NCBI RefSeq assembly: GCF_963677575.1
Contig: NZ_OY782038.1
Span: 186,001-250,000, forward strand
Direction of reading: 5' to 3'
Origin: an uncultured Draconibacterium sp.
GTDB taxonomy: Bacteria; Bacteroidota; Bacteroidia; Bacteroidales; Prolixibacteraceae
DNA length: 64,000 nucleotides
Shown here: positions 15,857-25,248 of the stretch, one piece after another
How positions within the stretch are numbered: the stretch's first letter is position 1
How the letters are laid out: every line of letters starts with the position of its first letter
Notes under the pieces: model-generated
What the model was told of the DNA's origin: nothing
What the model saw: the letters and a program-made list of their open reading frames with translations, nothing else
The model's database searches: none
Translations under genes and position numbers: made by a program

Positions 15857-18800
15857 TTAATGTAGCTCACATACTTTCTCCAATTCACCGGAATGCAAAT
15901 ACCACAAAAAGCCACTCACTTTTGAAAAGCCGGTGTTTTGTAAAACTTTGGCATACTCTTTTACCTGATACAAATACTTGTCTTGCCGTTCGCCGGTTTT
16001 GTAGTCAACTACAATGGCTTCGTCGCCCGTAAACATTATTCGGTCGGGGCGCAGCAGTTTGTCAGAAGTCAGCAGGTCGCGTTCATTCAGCACTTCGTAG
16101 CTGCCATCAAACCATTTTTTAACTTCCGGTAGTTGCAGGTTGTTTTGCAGGCTTGTTTGAATTTCATCGAACTCCGCTTTTGACACTTTGCCATCGTGTA
16201 GTGCCTGTAAACAAGCATCGTTGGCATCGTCGGCCAAAACAATCTCGGATAGAATGTCGTGAATGATTTTACCAGTATTTTTTACGGAGTGTTGCTGTTC
16301 GTTCTCAATTAAAAAGTCATCACCATTTAATCGCAAACTAATCTTATCCGAGATATCGTTAAAGTTGTATTGCTTGATTAGAATGGCCTTCTGATCGTCG
16401 TCATCCTTCTGTTGCAGATCAATTTTGCCAAATTCGAAACGATTTTGTTCTTCGTTAAAACAATCGGCAAATTCCTCTTGTCTACTCTGGTTGGCCAGCG
16501 CCTTATGTAACAAATAATGAATTGGTTTGCCCGAGCCTGAATTATTCCGGCTCTCTTTTGGCATGGGGCAGTTGGCAATTAGCACCGACGCGGCACGCGT
16601 AAAAGCCACATAAACCAAGTTGAGCGTGTCGATGTAATAATTCATTTTTTCCTCGAAATACATGGGCGCAAACTCCGATGTTTCCATGTGTTTGCCGGCC
16701 TGGATTGGTAGTAACGGGAATTTGTTGAATGGCTCGGATTGCGGCTTGCACCAAAGCAATGGTGCAGTCGTTCCGCTCCAGCTGGTTTTCCAGTCGAGGT
16801 AGGGGAGCAGAACAGCTTTAAACTCCAGCCCTTTTGATTTGTGAACTGTCATTAAACGGATGGAACTTACTTCTTCGTTTACATTTACCGATGTTTTGCC
16901 GCCTTTTTCGTTCCACCAATACAACAGGTTCGACAGGTCGTTCGACAATGATATTTTTAGCTCACCCGCTTTGTCTATCAGTGTTTGCAGAAATGGCAAT
17001 TCCGATTCAAAATTGAACAAGCCAAAAAGCGAACAAATATGCGTGATCGTTTCATCCAGTGATGTCAGTAACACCTTACGTTTTACCTGTTCGAGTTTAC
17101 CTGCCAGTTCCGCTGCAAATTCTTCGTCAAAGCCGGGTTGCAGATGCCAGTTGCTGTAATCGTTAAAATCGAGCAGACTTTGTCCGTTGTTTGATTGAAC
17201 GGGAATGCCCATGGATTTTAAACCGGGCTTAAGCCAGCTTTGCCACAGGTGCAGCAAGGTAGCTTGCGTGATTTTATTCTCCGGATCGATCAGCAGTTTA
17301 ATGGTACTTATTACCACCAAAACCGCTTTAGAGGCATGCAAAAACAACGATTCGTTTGACAGTACCGAAAGGTTATATTTTTTATTCTCGTCGAGTTTAG
17401 CAGCCGCTAAAAAAGCTTCGATAATAGGACCGCCTTCTTTGTTTTTCCGAATTAAAATGGCAATGTCTTTGGCTTTAATTCCTTGGTCCTGCAGGTATTT
17501 TACCTGCTCAACCAACTGCTTGGTAGCAGTTTCTTCAAAATCATCTTCAGGAAGAAAATTGATTTGTGTTAAACCGGTTGCTTCGCCTTTTGTTTTGCCG
17601 GCTTCCTGTTGGTACGACGAATAAATATGATCGAACTTTTGAATGTAGGCCTCCCGGTTTTCAAGCGAACCGATCAGGTAATCTTCAAAAGCTGTTTTTA
17701 ACTCACCAAAAATGGCATTGTTAAAAGCGATAATATTTTTATCGCTTCGCCAGTTTTTTTCAAGCGTAAAATCCTGTTTTTGTTCCGGCGAAAACTGTGC
17801 ATCCAGTTGTTCTGCCAAAATACTCCAGTCGCTGTTACGCCATCGGTAGATGGATTGCTTTACATCGCCCACAATGAGGTTGGCATTTCCTTCTGCAAGC
17901 GAGTTTTCAAGCAACGGCTTAAAGTTTTTCCATTGCAGTCCCGAGGTGTCCTGAAACTCATCGAGCATAAAATGCTTGTAGTAGTTGCCAATTTTTTCGT
18001 ACACAAAAGGCGAATCACTTTGCCCGATAATTTTGCTCAGCAAAAGGTTGGAGTCGGAAAGTTGCAAGGCTCCTTTTTCCTGCTGAATTTTCTGAATTTC
18101 TTCTTTCAGGTCGCTGAGAATTCCCAACATACGCAATTGCCGGAGTGCTGCCTCAGCAGTGTTGTAGCGCACGGTGTTTTTAGTATAGAATTCAACCAGA
18201 TCGATCAGTCCCGGCTGTAGTTTACTATCCACCAGACTGTGAATTTCTGCTGCTTGTTTGTGTTTTTCCGAAAACCATTTTTCAGCATCTTCGCAAGCTG
18301 TTAAAACGCGGGTCCCGGGTTCTTTAATTTCTCCATTGGCAAGCGATTGAATATAACCGGCAACTCCCGATTTTTTATATGAAAAATCATCAACCGAAAA
18401 ACCATTGTTAAAGATGTCGTTAAATAAGGCTTGCGCTTTATCCTTTATTCCTTTTTCAAATTCTCGGATGATCTGGCGCAGCTCTTTACCAAATTCATTT
18501 AGGTTTTCGCGGTTATAAACCGATTCGCCTTCATCGGGAAAAAACACCTGGAATGATTCTTTAAATAGCTCTTTACCCAGGTTTTGTATGTCGTCATCGA
18601 TGCGTTGACTGCGATTGGCTTCAATCTTTTCTTTACTAAAATCGCGCAACCATTTTAGCAGGTCTTTGTCATCGTTAATTCGCGCCAGCAACCGATCGGC
18701 AGCTTCCTGTAAAAGAATATCATTATCAAGTTCAACTGTAAAATTGGGCGAAATTCCTAATTCACGGTTAAAGGCTTTTATCACTTTTTGCGTAAACGAA

Positions 18801-19117
18801 TCAATCGTGTTTATCGAGAAACGATTGTAGTCGTGCAGAATATTTTTGAGCACTTCTTTAGCCCGTTGCCGTATAAATTGTTCGGTGTATTTATTCTCTT
18901 TTTGCAGCGGTTCTATATATGGCGAATCTTTCTCTATGGCCAGCAAATGCAGTTGCTCAAGAATCCTGCTTTTCATTTCGTTGGTGGCCTTGTTGGTAAA
19001 AGTTACTGCCAGAATGTGCTTGTAATTATATGGATTGCTGAGGATAATTTTCAGGTATTCAACAACCAGTTGAAAGGTTTTTCCCGATCCGGCAGAAGCT
19101 TTGTAAACTGTAAGCAT
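15857..19117 (-). CDS. AddA/RecB-like UvrD helicase-nuclease
   Basis: A 1086-aa SF1A helicase with C-terminal nuclease. Walker A is TVYKASAGSGKTFQL (3-17); QIL/VTFTNKATNEM is motif Ia; LDEFQDTS is Walker B with motif II; GDVKQSIYRWRNSDW motif III; VHKSKGLEFKAVLLP motif V; YVAFTRA motif VI. The final ~180 residues include DRIMFTGDEAIVVDYKTGE, the PD-(D/E)XK nuclease core. This domain order is that of AddA/RecB, which resects double-strand breaks. AddA normally works with AddB, usually encoded next door; neither flank carries it here. The gene ends in a run unlike any terminator. Confidence 0.9.
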   Translation of the reverse strand: MLTVYKASAGSGKTFQLVVEYLKIILSNPYNYKHILAVTFTNKATNEMKSRILEQLHLLAIEKDSPYIEPLQKENKYTEQFIRQRAKEVLKNILHDYNRFSINTIDSFTQKVIKAFNRELGISPNFTVELDNDILLQEAADRLLARINDDKDLLKWLRDFSKEKIEANRSQRIDDDIQNLGKELFKESFQVFFPDEGESVYNRENLNEFGKELRQIIREFEKGIKDKAQALFNDIFNNGFSVDDFSYKKSGVAGYIQSLANGEIKEPGTRVLTACEDAEKWFSEKHKQAAEIHSLVDSKLQPGLIDLVEFYTKNTVRYNTAEAALRQLRMLGILSDLKEEIQKIQQEKGALQLSDSNLLLSKIIGQSDSPFVYEKIGNYYKHFMLDEFQDTSGLQWKNFKPLLENSLAEGNANLIVGDVKQSIYRWRNSDWSILAEQLDAQFSPEQKQDFTLEKNWRSDKNIIAFNNAIFGELKTAFEDYLIGSLENREAYIQKFDHIYSSYQQEAGKTKGEATGLTQINFLPEDDFEETATKQLVEQVKYLQDQGIKAKDIAILIRKNKEGGPIIEAFLAAAKLDENKKYNLSVLSNESLFLHASKAVLVVISTIKLLIDPENKITQATLLHLWQSWLKPGLKSMGIPVQSNNGQSLLDFNDYSNWHLQPGFDEEFAAELAGKLEQVKRKVLLTSLDETITHICSLFGLFNFESELPFLQTLIDKAGELKISLSNDLSNLLYWWNEKGGKTSVNVNEEVSSIRLMTVHKSKGLEFKAVLLPYLDWKTSWSGTTAPLLWCKPQSEPFNKFPLLPIQAGKHMETSEFAPMYFEEKMNYYIDTLNLVYVAFTRAASVLIANCPMPKESRNNSGSGKPIHYLLHKALANQSRQEEFADCFNEEQNRFEFGKIDLQQKDDDDQKAILIKQYNFNDISDKISLRLNGDDFLIENEQQHSVKNTGKIIHDILSEIVLADDANDACLQALHDGKVSKAEFDEIQTSLQNNLQLPEVKKWFDGSYEVLNERDLLTSDKLLRPDRIMFTGDEAIVVDYKTGERQDKYLYQVKEYAKVLQNTGFSKVSGFLWYLHSGELEKVCELH

Positions 19118-19179
19118 GACAATGATCTGAGTTTAAAGTTCAGTTTTTAAAGATAGGATTTTGCTTGGAGGAAGCAAGA

Positions 19180-19716
19180 CTAATATATCGGAGGTCCTAC
19201 TCGGTTTTGCTGAATGCTGATGCTGGTTTCGATTTTGAATTTCTTTGAAACCTTGTATTGCATAAACATGGTTGAACCGTAGGCATCAAAATAACTCGAA
19301 TTTTGACTGGGAAACGGTGCCGAATTGATTAGGTTCGCCCCGTAGCTGTAACCGCCAATAACAAATTTGTCGCCCAATTCGAAGGCGGCAGAACTTAGCA
19401 TCTCAGCATTGTAATAATAGGGTGAAACAATATCCGATCCATGAAATGATAAAGTGGAATGATTTAGAGTTGGGAATGCTGCCAGCGCCAAAGTATAGCG
19501 ACTTTGGTAAAACTGGTTCATGTTGAATTCCGGTAGCTGCAATTCCTCCATCAAATAACCGGGATCCATTCCGCCATTAATCAGGTTATAATATTCGATT
19601 TGACGATGTCGCAAAACTTCGCTAGAATCAACTTCTCCAAAATCCATTTGCAAACCTTGCTGGGCAAATGCCTGCAGGCCCAAAAACAGTAAGAATATAA
19701 TTAAAACTGATCGCAT
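19180..19716 (-). CDS. secreted protein of unknown function
   Basis: A 178-aa protein with a signal peptide (MRSVLIIFLLFLGLQAFAQQ, cleavage near residue 19). The mature part has aromatic-rich beta-like stretches (LSFHGSDIVSPYYYNAEML, FVIGGYSYGANLINSAPFP, MFMQYKVSKKFKIETSISIQ) that resemble strands of a small outer-membrane barrel. It is encoded 62 bp upstream of the helicase-nuclease on the same strand. I do not recognise the family. Confidence 0.65.
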   Translation of the reverse strand: MRSVLIIFLLFLGLQAFAQQGLQMDFGEVDSSEVLRHRQIEYYNLINGGMDPGYLMEELQLPEFNMNQFYQSRYTLALAAFPTLNHSTLSFHGSDIVSPYYYNAEMLSSAAFELGDKFVIGGYSYGANLINSAPFPSQNSSYFDAYGSTMFMQYKVSKKFKIETSISIQQNRVGPPIY

Positions 19717-19790
19717 AGCTTTCGTTATATGGTGCTATACAAAAATACCATTTATTACGAGGGGAATCAAAAATGTGGGCTTAAAAACTG

Positions 19791-20672
19791 TTAACTCATT
19801 AACAGTTCGTGGCGCTCTTTTATCTCGTTGTAAAGTCCGTCGCTGATTTTGTACAACGGTAAACGAAGGTTATTTTCGATGATTCCCTGAATATTCATCA
19901 ACGCTTTAATTCCTCCCGGATTACCTTCGCGGAACAGCAGTTGGAACATCTCGATTAACTCGAAATGAATTTTGCGTGCACCGTCAAAATCATTGGCTAA
20001 AGTATTGTGAATCAATTGACTTGCTTTGTCAGGATAAGCGTTTGCAATTACTGAAATTACACCTTGTCCACCAATCGCAGCAATGGTAATAGCTAACAGG
20101 TCGTCGCCCGAAATAACCGTAAAATTATCGGGTGTATATTTCCCGATTTTTGTCATTTGCGAGTGTTCGCCCGAGGCTTCTTTAATAGCCACAATTTTAT
20201 CCGATGCTTCAGCCAAACGCCCAACGGTAGTTGCATCAAGGTTTACACCTGTACGCGATGGTACATTGTAAAGAATGATCGGAACCGGACTGGCTTTTGC
20301 AATTTCAAGATAATGATGGTACATACCTTCCTGCGAAGGTTTATTGTAGTAAGGCGTAACTACCAGAATTCCGTCGATACCTTCAAAATTAAAGTTGTCG
20401 ATTTGGTTGCACATGGTACGGGTGTCGTTACCCCCCATTCCAACAACAACAGGCAGACCATTGGCTTTTTCTTTAACCAGTTCAACCACGTGAGCTTTTT
20501 CATCGGGCGTTAAAGTGGCTGTTTCGGCAGTGGTGCCAAGCGCTACCAAATAGTCCATATCGCCTTTTACCTGGTTCTCGATTATGGTTTCAAGTGCTTT
20601 GTAATCAACCTGATCGTTATTTGTAAATGGAGTAATTAGCGCTACCCCTGCGCCTTTGAAATATCGACTCAT
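19791..20672 (-). CDS. dapA: 4-hydroxy-tetrahydrodipicolinate synthase
   Basis: Condenses pyruvate with aspartate semialdehyde, the first step to diaminopimelate and lysine. The 293-aa TIM barrel has all active-site residues: T47/T48 in LGTTAE, Y109, Y135 in ILYNVPSRTG and Schiff-base K164 in VAIKEASGE. Arg140 for substrate carboxylate binding is also there. Its ATG overlaps the stop of the preceding gene (ATGA), so it is coupled to the small hypothetical gene upstream. The proximity to ligA, 2 kb upstream, recalls a Bacteroidota gene order. Confidence 0.97.
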   Translation of the reverse strand: MSRYFKGAGVALITPFTNNDQVDYKALETIIENQVKGDMDYLVALGTTAETATLTPDEKAHVVELVKEKANGLPVVVGMGGNDTRTMCNQIDNFNFEGIDGILVVTPYYNKPSQEGMYHHYLEIAKASPVPIILYNVPSRTGVNLDATTVGRLAEASDKIVAIKEASGEHSQMTKIGKYTPDNFTVISGDDLLAITIAAIGGQGVISVIANAYPDKASQLIHNTLANDFDGARKIHFELIEMFQLLFREGNPGGIKALMNIQGIIENNLRLPLYKISDGLYNEIKERHELLMS

Positions 20673-21187
20673 GAATCTGTACTGTTGTTTAGCTGCGCAA
20701 GATAGAAAATTTGTTGCTCGGCTAAAAACATTGCATCCTTATTTTGGTCAATCTTAATATTCAGATCGAAGTAGGAATTATCGGACTCAGAACTGCCAAT
20801 TTTGAATTTGGCCCGTGATAAAGCGGTTATGTAATCAACAGCATAATTTTTTTCGGCAGCCAGGCACAGGAGCAGGTCCAGTTCCATTTCGATGAAGTCG
20901 CTCACTTTTTCGGTTTTCGGAATTCCCCACCAGCTCAGATCGTTTACAGTTAATGAATTGGCTTCGGCTGCCGGATTTGAGTCGCTGTCGAAAATGCAGT
21001 AATCGCGAAAAATTGCCCCGTGATGGTTAAAATGATCGCGCAGGTATTGTACCGCCGGTTTTTCCGATGGCTGCCAGATCACACCTACTTTCAAATGTAA
21101 AGCCGGCTTCGGAATTATCGGTGTGTGTTGCTGTGCAGCCACCAGTTTCTTAAGTTTTCGATAAGCATATTTTTCTTTAAATCCCAT
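20669..21187 (-). CDS. conserved hypothetical protein coupled to dapA
   Basis: A 172-aa soluble protein. The ATG at 21187 is chosen; a longer frame from a GTG at 21283 would overlap the preceding gene by 85 bp. It begins MGFKEKYAYRKLKKLVAAQQ, then has an alpha/beta pattern including LKVGVIWQPSEKPAVQYLRD and LSWWGIPKTEKVSDFIEMEL, and LLLCLAAEKNYAVDYITALS. The alternating strands and helices suggest a Rossmann-like fold. It overlaps dapA by 4 bp. I do not know its function. Confidence 0.75.
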   Translation of the reverse strand: MGFKEKYAYRKLKKLVAAQQHTPIIPKPALHLKVGVIWQPSEKPAVQYLRDHFNHHGAIFRDYCIFDSDSNPAAEANSLTVNDLSWWGIPKTEKVSDFIEMELDLLLCLAAEKNYAVDYITALSRAKFKIGSSESDNSYFDLNIKIDQNKDAMFLAEQQIFYLAQLNNSTDS

Positions 21188-21198
21188 GCTGCAGTGTC

Positions 21199-21774
21199 TT
21201 ATTTTCTTTTCTTCTTTTTTGGATTGCAGGTTTTGCAAAAATCGCCCAGATTGTCGAGTTCTTCCAGCGACCATTTCATCCACTTATCAATTTCCGAATC
21301 GAGGGTTCCATTAAACGTATCGCTTTCCACCTGCGAGAGCAGCTTTGCATGCTCTGCGTAAACTTCCTGGTGCAGTTCCGAAGGACCTTTTGTTAGCATC
21401 TTTTTACGCTCTTCGAAAAACTTTTTGCGCAGGTTTCGTGCCTGAATTTCGTAGAGGTTAAAAATCAACTGCTGATAACGCAATAAACGCGCTGTTGCTT
21501 CCGCTGTTCCGTCGTCGATGTACGAGGCATCTTTTTGAAAACGACATGAAACATTTTCATTCATGTTTCGGTTCATTACCAGGTTTAAACCGCCCGTTTC
21601 GTATTCCACTGAAAAACTTCCCGAAGCCGTTTGCATTTGCCCGCTGTTGGGCGCCTCTGCCTGAAAATCGCTTTTTTGAAGTTGATAATCGGCTGACCAT
21701 TCAATAATATTCTGAGCGCCTGAAACACCCGAAAACAGCAATATTATGGCTAAAAGAAGAATTGTTTTTGTCAT
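21199..21774 (-). CDS. secreted protein, DUF922-like opening
   Basis: A 191-aa exported protein with signal peptide MTKTILLLAIILLFSGVSGA. The mature start IIEWSADYQLQKSDFQAEAP resembles the W-S-x-L-x-x-x-D-F opening of DUF922-like Bacteroidota proteins, but the zinc-protease HExxH-type motif is not visible. A helical, charged C-terminus ends FCKTCNPKKKKRK with a CxxC. It lies 11 bp before the next gene, so it heads an operon with the hypothetical gene and dapA. Function unknown. Confidence 0.65.
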   Translation of the reverse strand: MTKTILLLAIILLFSGVSGAQNIIEWSADYQLQKSDFQAEAPNSGQMQTASGSFSVEYETGGLNLVMNRNMNENVSCRFQKDASYIDDGTAEATARLLRYQQLIFNLYEIQARNLRKKFFEERKKMLTKGPSELHQEVYAEHAKLLSQVESDTFNGTLDSEIDKWMKWSLEELDNLGDFCKTCNPKKKKRK

Positions 21775-21834
21775 ATTAAAACCGGAGTATTTAGCTTCAA
21801 AAGTAATTTTTTTTGTTTTATAAAAGTGGATAAA

Positions 21835-22644
21835 CTATTCGATCATTTTTAGGAATTCGTTTTCTGAAAATGTTTGAATTCCTAAATCTTCAATTTTTTT
21901 CATTTTAGAAGGACCTGGTTTTGCTCCAATAATTACAAAATCAGTTTTTCTACTAATACTCGTATTAACGTCAGCACCTAAAAGTTTTATTTTGTGAGCA
22001 GCTTCTTTTCTTGAAAATGACATAAGATCTCCGGTGAAAACCACTTTTTTCATATAAAATGGATTGTCTTTATTGTTTACTTCAAAATCTGGCCGAAGAT
22101 CATTTTTTTCAATTTGTTTTTGAGCGTAGGGAATATTATTGGTTTCAGATTTTCTATAAGTCCCTTTATTCTCTTGAAATTTAAGAAATAGTTGAGCACA
22201 AGCTTCTGCATCCGCTAATGCATCATGATGGTTATTAAATTCAATGTTTTGTTCATCGCAACATTTATCTAGTTTGCCTCCAAACAGTTCCATAGTGCAC
22301 GCATGGGTATACTCAGGGATTGGAATATTGTAAAAATCTAAAGTCGATTTAAGTTTTAATAAATCAAAATTTGCATTATGGCAGACAATGAGCTGATTTT
22401 CAAAATATTTTGAAATATCTTTCCAGATAAGATCGAATGTTGGAGCATTTTGCGTCATATAAGGTTCAATCTTATGTACTCTAATGTTGTGATATGCAAA
22501 TTCATTTTGTGGCGGTTTAATCAAGGAAGAATATTTCTTTTCAATTACTCCTTGATTTACGATTACCAGTCCAACTTGGCATACACTGTTGTGTGCTGAT
22601 GTTGCAGTTTCAAAATCTAATGCAGTGAAATTTAGAGGATTCAT
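21835..22644 (-). CDS. DEDDh 3'-5' exonuclease with C-terminal BRCT domain
   Basis: A 269-aa protein. Residues 1-165 form a DnaQ-like exonuclease: FTALDFETA gives D9 and E11, CHNANFDL the third acidic residue, HHDALADAEA the catalytic His and last Asp (DEDDh). Residues ~195-269 form a BRCT domain, KKVVFTGDLMSFSRKEAAHK ... TDFVIIGAKPGPSK, clearly like the BRCT of the ligA product next door. It lies 4 bp after ligA in the same direction, so repair-linked co-expression is likely. The DNA looks more AT-rich than surrounding genes, as does the 3' half of ligA. Confidence 0.9.
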   Translation of the reverse strand: MNPLNFTALDFETATSAHNSVCQVGLVIVNQGVIEKKYSSLIKPPQNEFAYHNIRVHKIEPYMTQNAPTFDLIWKDISKYFENQLIVCHNANFDLLKLKSTLDFYNIPIPEYTHACTMELFGGKLDKCCDEQNIEFNNHHDALADAEACAQLFLKFQENKGTYRKSETNNIPYAQKQIEKNDLRPDFEVNNKDNPFYMKKVVFTGDLMSFSRKEAAHKIKLLGADVNTSISRKTDFVIIGAKPGPSKMKKIEDLGIQTFSENEFLKMIE

Positions 22645-22648
22645 AATT

Positions 22649-25171
22649 CTATAGGTTGATATTAAATTCTTCTTCGAATTGATCTTTATTTTTTACTTTT
22701 ACGCCTAACGTTTCTGCTTTTTTTAATTTTTCGGGTCCTGCTTTTTCTCCAGCAATTAAGTAATCAGTATTTTTTGAAATACTAGATGAAACTTTTCCTC
22801 CCAGTTCTTCGATTTTAAGTTTTAGATTTTCTCTAATCACTTTTGATCCAAAATTTCCGGTAACAACAAATGTTAATCCGGTTAGTATTTGGTTTGAACT
22901 TGATTCCTTTTCTTGAGTTTCAAATTGAAGACCTGCCTTTTTAAGTTTCTCGATAAGCTGTAAATGTTTTTCATTTAGAAAGTAATTCTTAACACTCTCG
23001 GCTATTCTTTCTCCAATATCTTCAACCTCAATCATCTCTTCAATATTTGCTTCTTTAAGTTTATCAATACTTTTGAATTCTTTAGCCAGTTTTTTTGCTA
23101 CAGTCTCTCCAACGTATCGAATCCCAAGTCCAAATAGAACTCGTTCAAAAGGTACGAGTTTACTTTTTTCAATTCCTTGTATGATGTTATCGAAGGTTTT
23201 TTGTTGGATGCTATTTTTCCCTAAATGATTAAGCTTCTGATGTTGAATATTTTTATCATTTAAGAAATCACTTAATCGTGCTTTCTCAAAGAAATCCAAA
23301 AAGTTGATTTCTTCTATTTCTTTCTGTTTTAATTGACTTATAAAATGGTAGTAAATGTACTTTTCCTCTAAAAGTTCAGCTTTCTCTTTTGATATTCCTC
23401 CTATTTCATTGAGTACAACAGAAGGGAAAACTGAATTTTCATTTTCTGACATTTTAAGCACTACTCTTTTTACTCGTTCTATTTTTCTGAAATACTTTTC
23501 AATATTATCGGCTAAATCAGTTTTAATATTAAGTGAGTTTTTAATTGATTCTGAATCTAAATCAAATAACTGAGATTTAGAATAAGTTTCTAGTAACGAT
23601 TGTATATGTTTCAATGCAGGTGCCCCTTTTTTACAAAATAATAATCGATCAATAGGAATACGATTTTCTCCAAGTAAAAGTCCATTCTCGGGTTCTTTTA
23701 ATGACTCTAATCCAACAACTTTATTTTCGTTATTCGGTATATTATAAATGTCAGATATATCTGCAACTATGTCTTTATCAAATAGCAAACTCAGAGTTTC
23801 TTTACCAAGCCCTTCAATATCCATTGCTTTTCTACTGACAAAATGTTCCATTTTGCCTTTTATCTGCGGCGGACAACCGTCTTCGTTCGGACAGTAATGC
23901 GCGGCTTCTCCTTCTTTGCGTATCAGTTCCTCTTTACATATTGGACATTGTTTTATAAACTTAACTGCGTTAGAATCTGAGTTTCGTTTACTTTCATCTA
24001 TTCCTGTAATTTTTGGAATGATCTCGCCACCTTTTTCAACAAAAACAGTGTCGCCAATATGCAGGTCGAGGTTGCTGATAATATCGGCATTATGCAACGA
24101 CGCACGTTTTACAATGGTTCCGGCAATAAGCACCGGCTCGAGATTGGCAACCGGAGTAACGGCTCCTGTTCGTCCCACCTGGTACGAAACCGATTTCAGG
24201 ATAGTAGAAACACTTTCGGCCTTAAATTTATACGCAATGGCCCAGCGTGGCGATTTGGCAGTAAATCCAAGGTTGTTTTGCAGTTTACGCGAGTTTACTT
24301 TTATTACAATCCCGTCGGTAGCAATAGGCAGGTTAAAACGTTCGGTGTCCCATTTCTCTATAAAAGCAAAAACTTCATCAATGTTTTTGCACAATTGCAT
24401 GTGTTCCGAAATTTTAAAGCCCCATTCGCGCGCTTTTTGTAAACTTTCGTAATGGCCGTCTTCGGGTAAGTTTTCGCCAAGCACATAATATAAATAGGCA
24501 TCCAGTTTTCGTGAGGCAACAATCGACGAGTTTTTCATTTTCAGGGTTCCGGCAGCTGTGTTTCTTGGGTTAGCCAGCAGTGGTTCGCCGGCTTTTTCCA
24601 ATTCAGCATTCAAATTATTAAATACCTCGAAAGGCATTAAAATTTCGCCACGAATTTCAAAACTAGCCGGATAATCGTTCCCGCGTAATTTTAAAGGTAC
24701 CGACTGGATGGTGCGTACGTTGTTGGTTACATCGTCGCCTTTTACTCCGTCGCCACGTGTAACAGCTCGCACCAGTTCGCCATTTTCGTAGGCCAGGCTA
24801 ATTGATGAACCATCAAATTTTAATTCACAAACATATTGGAAATCATCGGTGCCAATAATTTTCTTAATGCGGCTGTCGAAATCTTTCAGCTCGTCTTGCG
24901 AGTAGGCATTCGACAACGACAACATTCCATATTTGTGTATAACCTGCTGAAAGTCGGAACTTAAATCACTACCTACACGTTGTGTCGGAGAATTCGGATC
25001 TTGTATGTTATATTGTTTTTCAAGGCGCTCCAGCTCTTTTAATTTCATATCGAAATCGAAATCGCTGATTGATGGTTGTGCTAAAACGTAATATTTGTAG
25101 TTATGTTCGGCCAGTTCGGCCTGCAAGGTTTTTATTTTTTCCCGTTCTTCTAATTCTTTTTCGCTGCTCAT
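22649..25171 (-). CDS. ligA: NAD-dependent DNA ligase with an extra ~150-160 residue insertion
   Basis: Seals nicks in DNA using NAD. Residues 1-400 are a normal LigA adenylation and OB part: catalytic K118 in CELKFDGSS, AIAYKFKAE, YQVGRTGAVTPVA. The zinc finger has C409, C412, C427 and C433. HhH domain starts DIEGLGKETL (451-460). Between DIYNIPN (474-480) and NIIQGIEKSK (662-671) there are ~186 residues where LigA normally has ~27. The usual HhH resumes with PFERVLFGLGIRYVGETVAK, and a BRCT domain closes the protein (~760-840). Total 840 aa against a usual 660-700. From about 23,860 downwards the DNA is visibly more AT-rich than the 5' half, suggesting a mosaic gene. Confidence 0.93.
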   Translation of the reverse strand: MSSEKELEEREKIKTLQAELAEHNYKYYVLAQPSISDFDFDMKLKELERLEKQYNIQDPNSPTQRVGSDLSSDFQQVIHKYGMLSLSNAYSQDELKDFDSRIKKIIGTDDFQYVCELKFDGSSISLAYENGELVRAVTRGDGVKGDDVTNNVRTIQSVPLKLRGNDYPASFEIRGEILMPFEVFNNLNAELEKAGEPLLANPRNTAAGTLKMKNSSIVASRKLDAYLYYVLGENLPEDGHYESLQKAREWGFKISEHMQLCKNIDEVFAFIEKWDTERFNLPIATDGIVIKVNSRKLQNNLGFTAKSPRWAIAYKFKAESVSTILKSVSYQVGRTGAVTPVANLEPVLIAGTIVKRASLHNADIISNLDLHIGDTVFVEKGGEIIPKITGIDESKRNSDSNAVKFIKQCPICKEELIRKEGEAAHYCPNEDGCPPQIKGKMEHFVSRKAMDIEGLGKETLSLLFDKDIVADISDIYNIPNNENKVVGLESLKEPENGLLLGENRIPIDRLLFCKKGAPALKHIQSLLETYSKSQLFDLDSESIKNSLNIKTDLADNIEKYFRKIERVKRVVLKMSENENSVFPSVVLNEIGGISKEKAELLEEKYIYYHFISQLKQKEIEEINFLDFFEKARLSDFLNDKNIQHQKLNHLGKNSIQQKTFDNIIQGIEKSKLVPFERVLFGLGIRYVGETVAKKLAKEFKSIDKLKEANIEEMIEVEDIGERIAESVKNYFLNEKHLQLIEKLKKAGLQFETQEKESSSNQILTGLTFVVTGNFGSKVIRENLKLKIEELGGKVSSSISKNTDYLIAGEKAGPEKLKKAETLGVKVKNKDQFEEEFNINL

Positions 25172-25206
25172 TCGTGCCTAATTCTAAATGTTTCAAGATG
25201 ATTTTT

Positions 25207-25214
25207 CAAAGATA
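25207..25214 (-). promoter_or_regulatory. Bacteroidota -7 promoter element for ligA
   Basis: CAAAGATA on the plus strand is TATCTTTG on the minus strand, a perfect TAnnTTTG, 35 bp before the ligA ATG. Confidence 0.45.
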
Positions 25215-25248
25215 ATTTGTTGCATCAAAAAACGTAAGGGTTTTACGA

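Noticed and set aside
21188..21283. GTG start extending the dapA-coupled gene by 32 residues
   Set aside because: Would overlap the preceding gene by 85 bp and adds a basic, non-conserved-looking stretch.
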